DNA of 8,254 nt. It comes from Candidatus Aenigmatarchaeota archaeon (GTDB lineage Archaea; Aenigmatarchaeota; Aenigmatarchaeia; GW2011-AR5; WALA01). Below, in pieces: positions 1 to 6,612 of this stretch. The stretch lies in assembly GCA_015522745.1 (NCBI GenBank), contig WALQ01000062.1, positions 1-8,254 on the forward strand, in the 5' to 3' direction. The first letter of the stretch is position 1, and each line of letters starts with the position of its first letter. The notes under the pieces were generated by a model. The model ran no database searches. It was not told the origin of the DNA and saw only the letters and a program-made list of their open reading frames with translations. The translations under genes were made by a program, and so were the position numbers.

Positions 1-6
1 ATATCA

Positions 7-465
7 ATGGAAGAATTTCGAAAAAAGTTGAAATCTCAAAAAGAAAGCACTGATAAAGAACTCAAAAATGTTGAGAAGAACGTCAAAAAAGTCATTGAAG
101 AAGAAAAAAAAGAAGAGAAGAAAAAAGAGAAACGAGGACCGTCAAAATTGAAATCGTTTTTTAGGAAATTGAGAGCTCCGATATCAGTTATCAATGGGAG
201 CGGGGAAGGAGCCATTACCACTATGTCAAATGTATTATCAGATATGGCTGAAACAGTTTTCGGAATCGTTCTAATACTCATTTGGGTATTCATGATTTTT
301 CGAGTTCCGTATATAAAAAGTTACATTTTCACAGGAACGAGCATAGTTGTTCTTGTGATTTCAACCTTACTCTACATACTCGAATTCACATCAGATATAG
401 TATCGGACAAACCCGAAAAGCAGAACATAAATGTTGTTGTTAACACGAGTGATAAGAATGAATAG
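7..465 (+). CDS. Small two-pass membrane protein with charged coiled-coil head, unknown function
   Basis: I do not recognise the family of this 152-residue protein. Residues 1-45 are almost entirely Lys, Glu and other polar residues and probably form a long, highly charged helix or coiled coil. Residues 46-57 are basic (KLKSFFRKLR), as expected for a membrane-proximal cytoplasmic segment. Two hydrophobic helices follow, at about 84-100 and 106-127, then a short polar tail. Both ends would lie on the same side, probably the cytoplasm. The ATG at 7 is the only sensible start visible, but too little upstream sequence is present to see a promoter or ribosome site, and the gene may extend further upstream. 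Its last 8 bases overlap the start of the M23 peptidase gene in another frame, which implies co-transcription and probably translational coupling. It may be a cytoplasmic-side partner of that membrane-anchored peptidase; this role is inferred from position only. Confidence 0.75.
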   Translation: MEEFRKKLKSQKESTDKELKNVEKNVKKVIEEEKKEEKKKEKRGPSKLKSFFRKLRAPISVINGSGEGAITTMSNVLSDMAETVFGIVLILIWVFMIFRVPYIKSYIFTGTSIVVLVISTLLYILEFTSDIVSDKPEKQNINVVVNTSDKNE

Positions 466-2593
466 CTTCATCGATGTCATCACAGCCATAGTAGCGGCAT
501 TGCTTGCGGGTATAGAAACTTCAGTGATCATAGGCATACTTAGAATTCCCGGAAGATGGTGGGGATGGATAATCATAGCAATACTCACGATATTCCTCCT
601 CATGTTCTTCAACTCTCTCTACCAAGCAGGTGGAGCGTTTGCGTTTCTGACTGTATCTATAATATTATTCATAGTGGCATACGTTGCAGCGGGTCCGTAT
701 TCTGCATACACTGAAAAGTACACTACAGAGTTTACATCGTCGATGAACACTGGATTCACCGTAATGTCCGAAAAATTGTCAGATATGGAGCTCCTTTTGA
801 CAGACCCAATCGCATATCAGGCAAAAATGCAACAGAGAAACGTTCAAGCTGATAGGGAGGTGAAACCACAATTTATTGAGATTACAGATATGTCACCATT
901 ACTTAATCCCGTTCCAAATGGCTCAATGGCCATAACACAGGTAATTGTATCAAACGTAGCGTCATCGGAAGAAATGGTAACCTCCATGGCGAAAAACGTA
1001 ACACTCATAGTTTCTTGTACACACTGCACAATGGAATCACCAGTAGTATTTAATTTCGGTAATATGAAGCCGCATGAGAAGAAAATGGTAACCATCAACA
1101 CCACCACAGCCTCCGATAGAATACCGGGAAATATGTTTTTCAAATACAATTTGTCGTATGAACTCCCATCGTCATCGAATCTCTATGTTGAAGAGACATC
1201 TGAAAATTATATCGAACAGATGCTTCAGTCAGGAAATAAAGTTTTCAAGAATGTTCTTGCAACGAGCTCCGTCGGCCCGGCTGCCATATCGCTCAACGTT
1301 GGAAAGCAACCAGTCATTTCCGACGGAACACCAAAAATACTTCTAGTAAACATAATCAACATGGACAACATAGGAAAGGTCATAATACCGTCCGACGCCG
1401 TTATAACGTTGAAGATACCAAACACATTGATGGACGCTTCTTATGGAATAAAGTGCGACGCCGCGGACATTTGGTCTGTCTCGTCAAAGGATTCAAACGG
1501 GTACGAAGTCGTTGAAATCAAGCCGACGAAAACGCTCGACATGAGAAGCATATCAAAAGCTCCTATATACTGTCATTTCGTTCCGAAAAAAATAGAATCA
1601 CACGGAGCGATGCCAGTTCCAAACACGGGGCTCATAACGGCGTCGATATCGAAGTACATTTATCAAACGACAACCTCGCAGTCGATAGAAGTTACATATC
1701 CTCTAGTGCCGATTGAAAATGAAAATGGTGGTGGGGGCGGAGGAAGTTCAGGTGGAACAACGATCGATATAAACAGCATTCCAAACGCAAAGACCACCGT
1801 TCCAAACGATAAAAACAATTATGTGTATATACCGTCGAATAGCGCAAATGTTTACCCCACATCGCTGTACATACCAAAATGTTATGTATACGGAGGCAAA
1901 TGTGAAGCCACTCGAGCGTCATACGGGGACACAATAAAAAATGAGCTCGGATGTGATGATATAACATGCGGTTGTCCGAGCAACTATATATGTACTAATA
2001 TTCAATCATGCAATTTAAGATGTCCATTGGACGACTCAAAGTCTATTTACATGACAAGTGGATTCGGGTGTAGGAATATAAATGGAATGGAGTTCCACCC
2101 TGGTGTGGACCTCGTTTACGAAAGCTCGTATAACAACGTATACGCAACGGCGAGTGGAATACTTTACGACAAATTTACAGAAGATAATAGCGGCGGATAT
2201 GGAAATATGATAGTGCTGGCAAACGGATGTTATGATAATAGAGCTCATATATATTTCACAATATACGGCCATCTAAGCTCATTTGCAACTTCCAATTGGA
2301 GGGTTTCGAAAGGTGATATAATAGGGCATATGGGAAGCACCGGAAAATCAACTGGAAAGCATCTTCACTATGAAATCAGAGAGAATTCCAACGGGAAGAA
2401 TTCAGAGGGGGTTCTTGAGATTGTAAGACCTCCGTATGGAAGCAATTTAAGGAATCCATGCTCGTTAAGCGGTGGATCAATATGTGGCTCATGTGATTGC
2501 AAATCAGAGTGTGCAGAGCAAGGCATTAGTTGCGGAGGTAGCTGCTCTAGTTGCAATGGATGTAAAGAATACGATAAATCTGAAAAATGTTAA
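458..2593 (+). CDS. Membrane-anchored surface protein with two Ig-like domains and a C-terminal M23 metallopeptidase domain
   Basis: This 711-residue protein has three predicted membrane helices (about 7-28, 33-54, 58-80). Two beta-rich ectodomains follow (about 138-265 and 273-415), then a poly-Gly linker (424-429), an 8-Cys segment (475-523), an M23/LytM domain (about 528-660) and a 10-Cys tail (668-711). M23 motifs are present: SGFGCR, HPGVD with H547 and D551 as zinc ligands, YGH with H605, and HLH with H635 and H637, so the active site looks complete. M23 enzymes normally cut peptide cross-links in bacterial peptidoglycan. An archaeon lacks that substrate, so the target may be a surface protein, pseudomurein-like material or another cell's wall. 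The many even-numbered Cys suggest disulfides outside the cell. The start at 458 (MNSFIDV) overlaps the previous gene by 8 bases and begins just before the first membrane helix. An in-frame ATG at 431 would add only nine residues and lies deeper in the upstream gene. The ectodomains resemble the three lipoproteins encoded at 3386-6080. Confidence 0.85.
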   Translation: MNSFIDVITAIVAALLAGIETSVIIGILRIPGRWWGWIIIAILTIFLLMFFNSLYQAGGAFAFLTVSIILFIVAYVAAGPYSAYTEKYTTEFTSSMNTGFTVMSEKLSDMELLLTDPIAYQAKMQQRNVQADREVKPQFIEITDMSPLLNPVPNGSMAITQVIVSNVASSEEMVTSMAKNVTLIVSCTHCTMESPVVFNFGNMKPHEKKMVTINTTTASDRIPGNMFFKYNLSYELPSSSNLYVEETSENYIEQMLQSGNKVFKNVLATSSVGPAAISLNVGKQPVISDGTPKILLVNIINMDNIGKVIIPSDAVITLKIPNTLMDASYGIKCDAADIWSVSSKDSNGYEVVEIKPTKTLDMRSISKAPIYCHFVPKKIESHGAMPVPNTGLITASISKYIYQTTTSQSIEVTYPLVPIENENGGGGGGSSGGTTIDINSIPNAKTTVPNDKNNYVYIPSNSANVYPTSLYIPKCYVYGGKCEATRASYGDTIKNELGCDDITCGCPSNYICTNIQSCNLRCPLDDSKSIYMTSGFGCRNINGMEFHPGVDLVYESSYNNVYATASGILYDKFTEDNSGGYGNMIVLANGCYDNRAHIYFTIYGHLSSFATSNWRVSKGDIIGHMGSTGKSTGKHLHYEIRENSNGKNSEGVLEIVRPPYGSNLRNPCSLSGGSICGSCDCKSECAEQGISCGGSCSSCNGCKEYDKSEKC

Positions 2594-2595
2594 TA

Positions 2596-3354
2596 TCACA
2601 CTCCCGCCATCAACCTCAGCATGTTTCTCGTTCCTGGACCGAGACCAAGAATAAGTATGAGCATTCTCACAAAATCCTTGACGCGCTCATCGTCCTCCTT
2701 CTCAAGTATGTAAAAGACGAAAAGAAGAACTGGTATCTTCAGAAAGTACATCCCAACCGGACCAAATAATCTCGTGAAAATCCCGCCGACAACATGCTCT
2801 TCGAAGTATCCCCCATTCGAAAGGGCGGCAAATGTTGTTGAGGCGTCGAACATGTGAACAAGCATCAAAACCGTGTTCGGGGTGTTCATGAACTTGAAAT
2901 TTATGGATATGAGAAAGGCGACGATTGAAGACACGATTGTCGCGGTTGTTATAGTCAGGAGAGCTCCGAAATTTGAAAAATTTATGTGACTCAGCGCCAC
3001 GTAGAACGGCACGAATCCGAACACCGTCCAAAGAAGATCGTTTCCTGAGTAGCGTGAAATGTAATAAGTCGCAAGTGCGTACGCCGCTGTCAATATCCAA
3101 ACCATAGGTGTCACGAATATGAAGCTGTTAAGCGTGCCCGCGTCTTCCAAGACGTGCAAAGCGGAACCGAGAAGAACAAATGGAATGAGCTCCCATGAGA
3201 ACCTTTTCAAATCCTCGTCTCTCGGTATGATTTTGTAAATGGCGTACGCAAGCACCACAAATAGAACAACGTAAGCCGTCGTGTTCACGATATTGTATCC
3301 AGTCTTGTAAATTATGGGATAAACGAAATATTTGTATAATAACTGCGAAATCAT
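2596..3354 (-). CDS. DUF63 family integral membrane protein
   Basis: The 252 residues are mostly hydrophobic, with perhaps seven or eight membrane helices. The sequence matches what I know of the archaeal DUF63 family. It has an N-terminal YKYFVYPI segment, an HVLEDAGT motif (H67, E70, D71), an HMFDASTTF motif (H167, D170), a later EEHVVG (E186, H187) and a C-terminal LGLGPGTRNMLRL signature at about 236-248. These His/Asp/Glu residues sit in or near membrane helices and could bind a metal or a substrate, but the family has no established function that I know of. The ATG at 3354 lies about 26 bases from a TATA-like box, as expected for a leaderless transcript. The gene converges with the M23 gene (2-base gap between stop codons) and diverges from the lipoprotein operon. 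It is therefore embedded in an envelope cluster, though a role there is not shown. Confidence 0.88.
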   Translation of the reverse strand: MISQLLYKYFVYPIIYKTGYNIVNTTAYVVLFVVLAYAIYKIIPRDEDLKRFSWELIPFVLLGSALHVLEDAGTLNSFIFVTPMVWILTAAYALATYYISRYSGNDLLWTVFGFVPFYVALSHINFSNFGALLTITTATIVSSIVAFLISINFKFMNTPNTVLMLVHMFDASTTFAALSNGGYFEEHVVGGIFTRLFGPVGMYFLKIPVLLFVFYILEKEDDERVKDFVRMLILILGLGPGTRNMLRLMAGV

Positions 3355-3385
3355 AAATTTTTATATGTTGGCAAATATATTTAAT
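3355..3385. promoter_or_regulatory. Compact divergent promoter for the DUF63 gene and the lipoprotein operon
   Basis: Only 31 bases separate the two divergent start codons. A TATA-like TTTATATG at 3360-3367 is centred about 23 bases before the + strand ATG at 3386. A TATA-like ATTAAATATA on the minus strand (3385-3376) is centred about 26 bases before the minus ATG at 3354. Both spacings fit archaeal leaderless promoters. Each box lies almost on top of the opposite start codon, so assembly in one direction should hinder the other. Confidence 0.6.
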
Positions 3386-4402
3386 ATGATAAAGATGAGA
3401 GGGAGCGAAAAATTGATTGTGATTGCATCAGTCGTATTAATTCTGCTTATTTCAGGCTGCGTCAGCGTTTCAAAGCCCGTGAGTGTCAACGAAAAGAAGA
3501 AAGTTGACATAGCGGACATAGTTCAGATAACCGGAGCGCGAATGGTTCCGTCGCCGCCGCTAATGCCGGATATGCGGGCCCGTCTGATAATAAACGTCAA
3601 GAACGTCCATTCGAGCGCCACGGCTAAATGCATTCACGCGAGACTCTACAGCTACCGACCGTTCGAAATTGTTGGGAATAATAATATGGCCGGAGCGAGC
3701 TCATGCTACGTCAAGGGGTATTCCGAAAGCAATCCAAAGGAGGTCGTCAACCGCGGAGACTTGTTTCCAGGAGCGGAGACAACCATATCGTACGATGTGA
3801 AGGCGCCGACGGCAGATGAAATAGGGAATGTAACAACCGACATAGACCTTGCGTATAGAATGACGTACAACTTCGAGGGCTCAACGTTGTTCCAGTTCGT
3901 TATCGTGAATCAAAGCCAAATGAACTCGCTTGAAAACGCGGGAAGATCAATAAGCCTCGAAACGTTCAATCAAGTAGGTCCCGGCCCCATAAAAGTGGAA
4001 ATGGAGCTCCAAAACAACGATAACCTAGTGCTCGCCGGAACGTCCGGAATAATAGAGTTCAAAATTGTCAATGAGGGTTCCGGAAAATTGTCAAATTATG
4101 CAAACACGCTCTCAAAAGGAAATTTGATAATCGGCCTACCGAGCGACATAGATGTCAAATTTTCCGGAATAAAAATGGCAAAAACATCATGTCCAGACGG
4201 ATTCATCAAAGGTCTTGCGTGCTACAAAAATGATGAAACCATAACACTATATCAGACATCATCCGTTCCCTACAAAATCACGTTCACGAAGAGCAGCCTC
4301 GATCAATTGCAAAAAACGTACACTGCCGAAGCCCAGATAAATTATCAGTACATGCTTTACGGGGATTATAAAGTGGAGGTAAACCCGCATGAAACAAATT
4401 AA
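3386..4402 (+). CDS. Surface lipoprotein with two Ig-like domains (first gene of lipoprotein operon)
   Basis: This 338-residue protein has a signal peptide and a lipobox (LLISGC, C25), so it is probably an archaeal lipoprotein anchored outside the cell. Two beta-rich modules follow. Module 1 (about 45-175) ends in an alternating-Tyr strand, LAYRMTYNF. A linker of about 20 residues leads to GPGPIKVEM (198-206) and module 2 (about 200-333), which holds a Cys pair (C269, C279) and ends in a similar strand, INYQYML. The next two lipoproteins and the ectodomain of the M23 protein share this layout. The start at 3386 is chosen because it sits at leaderless distance from a TATA-like box and gives a short basic N-region. 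ATG 3395 is possible and would remove three residues. An in-frame extension to 3332 would run back through the divergent promoter and into the DUF63 gene, so it is unlikely. The specific function is unknown; Ig-like lipoproteins usually act in binding or in surface complexes. Confidence 0.8.
   Translation: MIKMRGSEKLIVIASVVLILLISGCVSVSKPVSVNEKKKVDIADIVQITGARMVPSPPLMPDMRARLIINVKNVHSSATAKCIHARLYSYRPFEIVGNNNMAGASSCYVKGYSESNPKEVVNRGDLFPGAETTISYDVKAPTADEIGNVTTDIDLAYRMTYNFEGSTLFQFVIVNQSQMNSLENAGRSISLETFNQVGPGPIKVEMELQNNDNLVLAGTSGIIEFKIVNEGSGKLSNYANTLSKGNLIIGLPSDIDVKFSGIKMAKTSCPDGFIKGLACYKNDETITLYQTSSVPYKITFTKSSLDQLQKTYTAEAQINYQYMLYGDYKVEVNPHETN
4375..4380 (+). promoter_or_regulatory. Shine-Dalgarno site for the second lipoprotein gene
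   Basis: GGAGGT lies 8 bases before the ATG at 4389, inside the final codons of the upstream lipoprotein gene. It fixes the start at 4389 and the 14-base gene overlap. It also shows that internal genes here use ribosome-site initiation, whereas the first gene appears leaderless. Confidence 0.8.
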
Positions 4403-5162
4403 ATTTTTGATTGCATCATTGGCAATTGCAATTGTAGTCGTTTCTTCAGGTTGCGTCACAGAGCATCACACAGCAAGTAATGGAGTGCTAACGTTCGAAA
4501 TGTCCGCAAACATGCATGAAATACCATCCGGTTCAACGGAAACGTTTTACGATGACATTGAAAACCCAGAAAGCAAGACGTTCAAAAACATAGTGTTCAA
4601 GGTTTTTGACGCGCCGTTTTTCGATGGGACATGCGAAAAAAAGATGAATACGCTTCTCCCAAAGGCGTCCGTGTCGCTGAGCTGCTCGTTGAAATCGCAG
4701 AACGTTGATAAAGACGTGACGTCGCGGGTTGCAATGTCAACGGAGTTTGATGGGACCGAGAGCGTTTACCAGCAAATAAAAACGATATCCCAGGAGGAAT
4801 ATGAAAACCATCGCATTCCAGAAGAGAACAACAAATACACATACACGGACGGCTATGTGAAGGTTGACGTCGATCTTTCAAGGCAGCCAATTGTCTTCGT
4901 ACAGGGAAAGAAGTATTACATGAACGTCAAGGTCGAGAACGATGGTCCAGGAACAATAGAGCACATGGATATAACAATAAGCAAGAATGGAATAATAGGA
5001 AAGTGCAATCCGGAACCATCAAGCACAACCGACAATGAGTACATGTTCTCGTGCGAAATCAACCCGCCAAGCACGAAAGTTTTAAATGTGGCAGGAACCA
5101 TAATTAAAGTAGATTATAGGTATAAGGTGATAACAACAGACGTTGTTAAAATAATGAGGTGA
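4389..5162 (+). CDS. Surface lipoprotein with two Ig-like domains (second gene of operon)
   Basis: The 257-residue product begins with a signal peptide ending in VVSSGC (C22 lipidated). Module 1 (about 33-132) contains a Cys pair (C82, C99). It ends near VAMSTEF and a short helical-looking SQEEYENHR segment (134-142) that matches SDEEWRR in the third lipoprotein. Module 2 (about 152-256) starts with GYVKVDVDL and has NVKVENDGPG (179-188). Its Cys pair is C206/C222, the second inside FSCEINP, and it closes with the alternating strand KVDYRYKV (240-247). This is the shortest of the three paralogues. It overlaps the preceding gene by 14 bases and is followed 6 bases later by the next, so one transcript and coupled translation are likely. 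Function is unknown. The N-terminal half of module 1 is clearly diverged from its neighbours, which suggests different binding partners. Confidence 0.82.
   Translation: MKQIKFLIASLAIAIVVVSSGCVTEHHTASNGVLTFEMSANMHEIPSGSTETFYDDIENPESKTFKNIVFKVFDAPFFDGTCEKKMNTLLPKASVSLSCSLKSQNVDKDVTSRVAMSTEFDGTESVYQQIKTISQEEYENHRIPEENNKYTYTDGYVKVDVDLSRQPIVFVQGKKYYMNVKVENDGPGTIEHMDITISKNGIIGKCNPEPSSTTDNEYMFSCEINPPSTKVLNVAGTIIKVDYRYKVITTDVVKIMR
5156..5162 (+). promoter_or_regulatory. Shine-Dalgarno site for the third lipoprotein gene, containing the upstream stop codon
   Basis: GAGGTGA lies 6 bases before the ATG at 5169. Its last three bases (TGA) are the stop codon of the second lipoprotein gene, so the terminating ribosome ends exactly on the next initiation site. 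This supports tight translational coupling. Confidence 0.8.
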
Positions 5163-5168
5163 AATTGA

Positions 5169-6080
5169 ATGAAACTGAAATCATATCTTCCAATTCTCGC
5201 GGTCGCAATGGTCGTGATTGCGGCTGGATGCACATCGCATAGTGGAAGCACTATATCAACAAACGACGGTGTCGTCATAAACAGTTTTGAATCTGACGAC
5301 ACAACGCTTTACAGCGGGAGCTCAACTACATTGTATTTAGACGTTCAAAACGTAGGAGGTGTTGACGCCAGTGATGTGTGGGTATATTTGCTTGGAGCTG
5401 AAGGTTGGAAACCAACTCAAAGCCCATCTAAACAGATAGGAAAACTTGAAGCTCCGAAAGAAGGAATACCGAGTTCACCAAGAACAATAACTTGGCACGT
5501 CACCGCACCGCAATTACCAGAAGGCGTGAAGCAGCCGTTCCAAATAACGGCAAGAGTCGTTTACCATTACAAATCAAACGCCGCTGGAAAGATAGACGTG
5601 TACAGCGATGAGGAGTGGAGAAGAACTATGTCGCAAAACCCAACAGCCTCGACCGTGGTTCCGGTGCAAAACTCGCCAGGACCCATTCACGTTTCAATAA
5701 TCGGGCCGTCAGCCGTGAAACTGAGCTCTTATCAAGACGGAATACCATTGAACATAAAGATATCAAACTCCGGCTCCGGATATCCAATAAAAGATGTAAA
5801 CAGCTGGGACAAACCGCAGTTGTCCGGGACTATAACCGTGATTGGCGGTGGAACAATACAATGTTACAATGACGATGGAACTCAAACAGGAAAATCATCT
5901 TCCGTGACACTCAATGACATGGACATGAGATACAGGAAACCAAAATCAATATCATGCCAGCTTTACCCAGACTTGCAAGGACAACCATATGAGCCAGTGA
6001 CGATATCGTTCAGTTTTGATTACAATTACTATGTTCAGAAAAGTCTGACGATAAATGTAATCGGTAAGAAGCAACATTAA
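5169..6080 (+). CDS. Surface lipoprotein with two Ig-like (CARDB-like) domains (third gene of operon)
   Basis: The 303-residue protein has a signal peptide with lipobox VIAAGC (C21). Module 1 (about 35-146) has the strand LYLDVQNVGGVDASDVWV (55-72), typical of archaeal CARDB-like Ig folds. It ends with ITARVVYHYKS and the acidic/aromatic SDEEWRRTM segment (146-154). A linker leads to SPGPIHVSI (169-177), the counterpart of GPGPIKVEM in the first lipoprotein. Module 2 contains NIKISNSGSG (195-204) and the Cys pair C232/C263, the second in SISCQLYP. It closes with SFSFDYNYYV (280-289). It is the last gene of the operon and is followed directly by a hairpin/T-rich terminator. Assignment to CARDB is by resemblance only. 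Function is inferred as surface binding or part of a multi-subunit surface complex with its paralogues and perhaps the M23 protein. Confidence 0.82.
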   Translation: MKLKSYLPILAVAMVVIAAGCTSHSGSTISTNDGVVINSFESDDTTLYSGSSTTLYLDVQNVGGVDASDVWVYLLGAEGWKPTQSPSKQIGKLEAPKEGIPSSPRTITWHVTAPQLPEGVKQPFQITARVVYHYKSNAAGKIDVYSDEEWRRTMSQNPTASTVVPVQNSPGPIHVSIIGPSAVKLSSYQDGIPLNIKISNSGSGYPIKDVNSWDKPQLSGTITVIGGGTIQCYNDDGTQTGKSSSVTLNDMDMRYRKPKSISCQLYPDLQGQPYEPVTISFSFDYNYYVQKSLTINVIGKKQH

Positions 6081-6110
6081 GAAAAAGTAATTTCCTTTTT
6101 CTTTTTATTT
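6079..6110 (+). terminator. Hairpin plus T-rich terminator after lipoprotein operon
   Basis: AAGAAAAAG (6079-6087) can pair with CTTTTTCTT (6095-6103) around a 7-base loop, followed by a T-rich tract to 6110. The stem begins in the stop codon of the third lipoprotein gene. Archaeal termination needs mainly the T-rich tract; the hairpin may only help. The T-tract runs almost to the ribosome site of the next gene. Confidence 0.55.
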
Positions 6111-6111
6111 T

Positions 6112-6116
6112 GGTGA
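6112..6116 (+). promoter_or_regulatory. GGTGA ribosome site of the dUTPase gene
   Basis: GGTGA lies 4 bases before the ATG at 6121. The same string GGTGATTTTATG occurs at the start of the MscS-like gene (minus strand, ending at 8053), so this looks like a favoured initiation context in this genome. Confidence 0.7.
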
Positions 6117-6120
6117 TTTT

Positions 6121-6612
6121 ATGATTTCTTCCAAAATTCTCCGTGAGTACATAAATCGAGGTATGATAAGAGATTACATCGACCTTGATACGCAATTGCA
6201 GCCGGCTGGATTCGACATAACGGTCGGAAAGGTGTTTTCATTCGAAGGGGTTGGTACACTTGATTTCTCTAATAAAAAGAGGACACTCCCCCACATTTAT
6301 GAGTTGAAATTTAACGACTATATTATATTAAAGCCGGGTGTATACATAGCAACGCCAAATGAATATGTTAGCATCCCAAAAGAACTCGCCGCAATTTTGC
6401 TTCCGAGATCGTCATCGCTCTCATGTGGAATGGAAGTGCACACTGCATTATGGGACCCCGGATACAAAGGGCGCGGACGTATATACGTGAGTGTTAACAA
6501 GGAGATCAAAATATATAAAAATGCACGCATAGCTCAACTAGTTTTCTTCACAGTCAAAGAGCCAGAGCGCGAATACGATGGTGACTACAATGGTGAAGAT
6601 CTTCTCAAATAA
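6121..6612 (+). CDS. dut: Archaeal-type deoxyuridine triphosphatase (dUTPase), dCTP deaminase superfamily
   Basis: The 163-residue protein belongs to the dUTPase/dCTP deaminase superfamily. dUTPase hydrolyses dUTP to dUMP and pyrophosphate, keeping uracil out of DNA and feeding dTMP synthesis; it works as a cytoplasmic trimer. Visible motifs in order are QLQPAGFDIT (25-34), PRSSSLSCG (95-103), HTALWDPGYKG (107-117), NARIAQLVFF (134-143) and the C-terminal YDGDYNGED (152-160). The WDPGY version of motif 3, and the lack of the TLE segment that carries the catalytic Glu in dCTP deaminases, favour dUTPase over deaminase. The length fits the archaeal family. Bifunctional activity cannot be fully excluded from sequence alone. 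The start at 6121 has a GGTGA site. The gene overlaps the downstream DUF192 gene by 23 bases, so the two are probably co-transcribed. Confidence 0.88.
   Translation: MISSKILREYINRGMIRDYIDLDTQLQPAGFDITVGKVFSFEGVGTLDFSNKKRTLPHIYELKFNDYIILKPGVYIATPNEYVSIPKELAAILLPRSSSLSCGMEVHTALWDPGYKGRGRIYVSVNKEIKIYKNARIAQLVFFTVKEPEREYDGDYNGEDLLK

Noticed and set aside
431..457. Upstream in-frame ATG that would lengthen the M23 protein by nine residues
   Set aside because: It has no ribosome site, lies deeper in the preceding gene and adds nothing before the first membrane helix; 458 gives a standard short overlap.
1724..1760. G-rich tract as a regulatory repeat
   Set aside because: It encodes the poly-Gly linker of the M23 protein in frame and is explained by the protein.
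2702..3100. 132-residue open frame on the minus strand
   Set aside because: It is a shadow of the DUF63 gene in another frame, with no recognisable domain.
3332..3385. Extension of the first lipoprotein to an ATG at 3332
   Set aside because: It would run through the divergent promoter and into the DUF63 gene and would spoil the short, basic signal-peptide N-region.
4597..4890. 97-residue minus-strand frame inside the second lipoprotein gene
   Set aside because: It is antisense to a well-supported gene, has odd composition and no start signal.
6578..6589. Earlier ATG for the DUF192 gene
   Set aside because: The GGTGA at 6580-6584 is correctly spaced for the ATG at 6590 and overlaps the 6578 codon itself.
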